DNA from: Sulfitobacter sp.
GTDB taxonomy: Bacteria > Pseudomonadota > Alphaproteobacteria > Rhodobacterales > Rhodobacteraceae
Direction of reading: 5' to 3'
DNA: 8,352 nt
Assembly (NCBI GenBank): GCA_024636395.1
Contig: JAGXHD010000025.1
Span: 1-8,352 of the forward strand
The notes under the pieces: generated by a model
The model's database searches: none
The model's input: the letters and a program-made list of their open reading frames with translations, nothing else
What the model was told of the DNA's origin: nothing
Position numbers and translations under genes: made by a program
Part shown: in pieces, positions 6,915 through 8,352 of the stretch
Position numbering within the stretch: the stretch's first letter is position 1
How the letters are laid out: the number at the start of each line of letters is the position of its first letter

Positions 6915-7241
6915 ATGATTAGAACGCGTGCCAAATATCATCTCGGACAAGTGGTCCGTCATAAAAAACACCCGTTTCGCGGGGTAATTTTTGATGTCGA
7001 TCCGGAATTTGCGAACACCGAAGAGTGGTACGAGTCGATTCCCGAGGAGAGCCGTCCGATCAAGGGTCAGCCCTTTTATCATTTGCTGGCCGAGAACGAT
7101 CAGAGTTACTATGTGGCGTATGTGTCGGAACAGAATCTGGTTGCGGATTACAGCGGTGAGCCGGTGGACCATCCCGATATTCCAGATCTTTTCGGCCCGT
7201 TCGAGAACGGCACCTACCCACTGCATTTCCAGCTGAACTAG
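6915..7241 (+). CDS. hspQ: Heat shock protein HspQ
   Basis: Small cytoplasmic protein of the HspQ/YccV family, 108 residues (E. coli HspQ is about 105). Family signatures run the full length: YHLGQVVRHKKHPFRGVIFDVDPEF near the N-terminus (about 8-33), QPFYHLLAENDQSYYVAYVSEQNL in the middle, and PDIPDLFGPFENGTY near the end. In enterobacteria HspQ binds hemimethylated origin DNA and acts as a specificity-enhancing factor and substrate of the Lon protease; a role in protein quality control under heat stress is the likely one here. The frame is open upstream to 6717, but that stretch overlaps the AEC gene. The ATG at 6915, preceded by AGGGAG at 6900-6905 (9 nt away), gives the canonical family N-terminus MIRTRAKYHLGQ. 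It is probably a single-gene transcript, ending at the hairpin at 7239-7278. Confidence 0.95.
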   Translation: MIRTRAKYHLGQVVRHKKHPFRGVIFDVDPEFANTEEWYESIPEESRPIKGQPFYHLLAENDQSYYVAYVSEQNLVADYSGEPVDHPDIPDLFGPFENGTYPLHFQLN

Positions 7242-7278
7242 GGGGGTGCTATGCGGGCACCGCCTGCACACCCCCCTA
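7239..7278. terminator. GC-rich hairpin between convergent hspQ and the GGT-like gene
   Basis: A perfect 10-bp inverted repeat (7239-7248 TAGGGGGGTG with 7269-7278 CACCCCCCTA) encloses 20 nt that can form an inner 4-bp hairpin (GCGG-GCA-CCGC). The left arm includes the TAG stop of hspQ, and the right arm ends 7 nt from the stop of the converging gene. No T run follows on either strand, so it is not a standard intrinsic terminator; it may block transcripts from both sides or protect their 3' ends. Confidence 0.5.
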
Positions 7279-7285
7279 ACGCCGA

Positions 7286-8352
7286 TCAATAACCCAGCGC
7301 GCAGCCGTCCTTGCGTGGATCTGACGCGCCTTCAAGCACACCGCTGTCATGGATCTTGATCGCTTGTGCGCCACCGATTGCGGTTTTTGGGATCGCGACC
7401 GTGTGGCCCATGGCCGACAACTCCTCGCGGACGGCATCGGAATACCCCCGCTCAACATTCAAAGTGCCATTGTCGGTAAAGGCGCGGGGCGCGTCGATGG
7501 CGGCCTGCGGGTCCATCCCGAAATCGGAGATGTTGGAGGCAAAGCGCGCGTGGCCGCAGCACTGGTAGGCGCCGCCCATCACGCCGAAGGGCATGATCAC
7601 GCGACCGCCCTGCCTGATCATGCCGGGGATGATCGTGTGCATCGGGCGCTTGCCGCCTTTAAGCTCGTTGGGGTGGCCTTCCTCCAGAGTGAAGCCCGCG
7701 CCACGGTTTTGCAGCAGCAGCCCGAACTTGTCGGACGCGATGCCCGAGCCGAAGCCGTGGAAGATCGAATAGATCAGCGAGACGCTCATGCCATCGCCGT
7801 CGACCACGGTGATGTAGATCGTATCTTTGTGCACGGCTTCGGTGAGTGCCGCCGCACTTGGCATCGCCTTTTTGGGATCGATCAAGGCTGCGAGCTTTTT
7901 GGCGGTGTCCATTTCCAGCATGTAGTCCGACCGTGTGGCGTAATCGGCATCAGCCAGGAAGCGGTTGCGCGCGTCATAGGCGAGCTTGGTCGCTTCGGCC
8001 TCAATGTGCACGCGCTGTGCGCTAAAGGGGTCCATCCCCGCCATGTCGAACTGTGACAGGATGTTGAGCATCAACAGCGCAGTGGCGCCCTGACCGTTCG
8101 GCGGGTGCTCGACGACTTCGAGATCCTTGTACATGCCGGAAATCGGATCGGTGCGGGTCGAGGATACGTTCGCGAAATCATCTGCCGTGTGTACGCCGCC
8201 CGCTGCGGTCAGGGCAGCCAGCATATCTTCGGCCACCTCGCCTTTGTAAAACGCATCGCGGCCGTCCTTAGCGATACGGCGCAGTACCTCTGCCTGACCG
8301 GGCGCGCGGAAGATATCGCCCGCTTTCGGGGGCTTACCGTCCATCAGGTAAC
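7286..8352 (-). CDS. Gamma-glutamyltranspeptidase (GGT) family protein, C-terminal part, N-terminus beyond the window
   Basis: Ntn-hydrolase that normally cuts itself into two subunits at a catalytic threonine and then hydrolyses or transfers gamma-glutamyl groups. The window holds about 354 C-terminal codons; the frame stays open through the edge, and the Met at 8342-8344 is internal (the preceding YL continues the family's YLxDGxxPK segment). By family length, some 170 residues are missing. Numbering from that Met, the nucleophile is Thr175 (codon 7820-7822) in HKDT-IYITVVDGDG, so the small subunit would have 178 residues. Also seen are GFGSGI (197-202), LLLQNRGAGF (209-218), GGKRPMHTIIP (230-240), GVMGG (254-258), DAPRAF and GASDPRKDG near the end. 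The QNRGAGF and HGFGSG forms belong to the YwrD-like branch rather than the classic glutathione enzyme. Several classic substrate-binding residues are changed and the lid loop is absent, so the substrate is uncertain. Location cannot be judged without the N-terminus. Confidence 0.92.
   Translation of the reverse strand, partial: YLMDGKPPKAGDIFRAPGQAEVLRRIAKDGRDAFYKGEVAEDMLAALTAAGGVHTADDFANVSSTRTDPISGMYKDLEVVEHPPNGQGATALLMLNILSQFDMAGMDPFSAQRVHIEAEATKLAYDARNRFLADADYATRSDYMLEMDTAKKLAALIDPKKAMPSAAALTEAVHKDTIYITVVDGDGMSVSLIYSIFHGFGSGIASDKFGLLLQNRGAGFTLEEGHPNELKGGKRPMHTIIPGMIRQGGRVIMPFGVMGGAYQCCGHARFASNISDFGMDPQAAIDAPRAFTDNGTLNVERGYSDAVREELSAMGHTVAIPKTAIGGAQAIKIHDSGVLEGASDPRKDGCALGY

Noticed and set aside
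7349..8056. 235-codon plus-strand frame opposite the GGT-like gene
   Set aside because: It is the complement of clearly conserved GGT sequence, including the catalytic threonine region, and has no recognisable domain.

Overview
The window reads as ordinary chromosomal core sequence from a high-GC alphaproteobacterium, most likely a marine Rhodobacteraceae (Roseobacter-type) species. The evidence is the gene set and style: a large alphaproteobacterial FtsK with a proline/alanine-rich linker, a short LolA, an HspQ of 108 residues and a roseobacter-like GGT-family protein. Coding density is high and base composition looks even throughout. I see no phage, insertion sequence, tRNA, rRNA or CRISPR array.

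Layout. Positions 108-4304 (+) hold a two-gene unit: a PLP aminotransferase that looks like DapC (lysine/diaminopimelate pathway) and, 12 nt later, the DNA translocase FtsK. A textbook intrinsic terminator (4331-4365) closes this unit. A separate gene, lolA (4541-5140, +), follows with its own candidate promoter and its own terminator (5192-5220). The strand then switches. A small SLT-type lytic transglycosylase lipoprotein (5284-5871, -) lies downstream of an AEC-family transporter (5949-6830, -). The transporter is divergent from hspQ (6915-7241, +) across only 84 nt. hspQ converges on a GGT-family Ntn-hydrolase (7286 to beyond 8352, -), which is cut by the window edge and lacks its N-terminus. 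A GC-rich hairpin that includes the hspQ stop codon separates the last two genes.

How the genes fit together. The first five genes have a cell-envelope and division theme. DapC would supply diaminopimelate for peptidoglycan, FtsK works at the septum and clears chromosome dimers, LolA ferries lipoproteins to the outer membrane, and the SLT protein is itself a predicted outer-membrane lipoprotein that would cut peptidoglycan, so it is a plausible LolA client. The right-hand part (transporter, HspQ, GGT-like enzyme) looks like unrelated housekeeping and metabolic genes.

I found no convincing undescribed system. The points most worth a second look are the GGT-like enzyme, which keeps its catalytic threonine but has lost most recognised gamma-glutamyl-binding residues, and a few candidate control sites in the short gaps.
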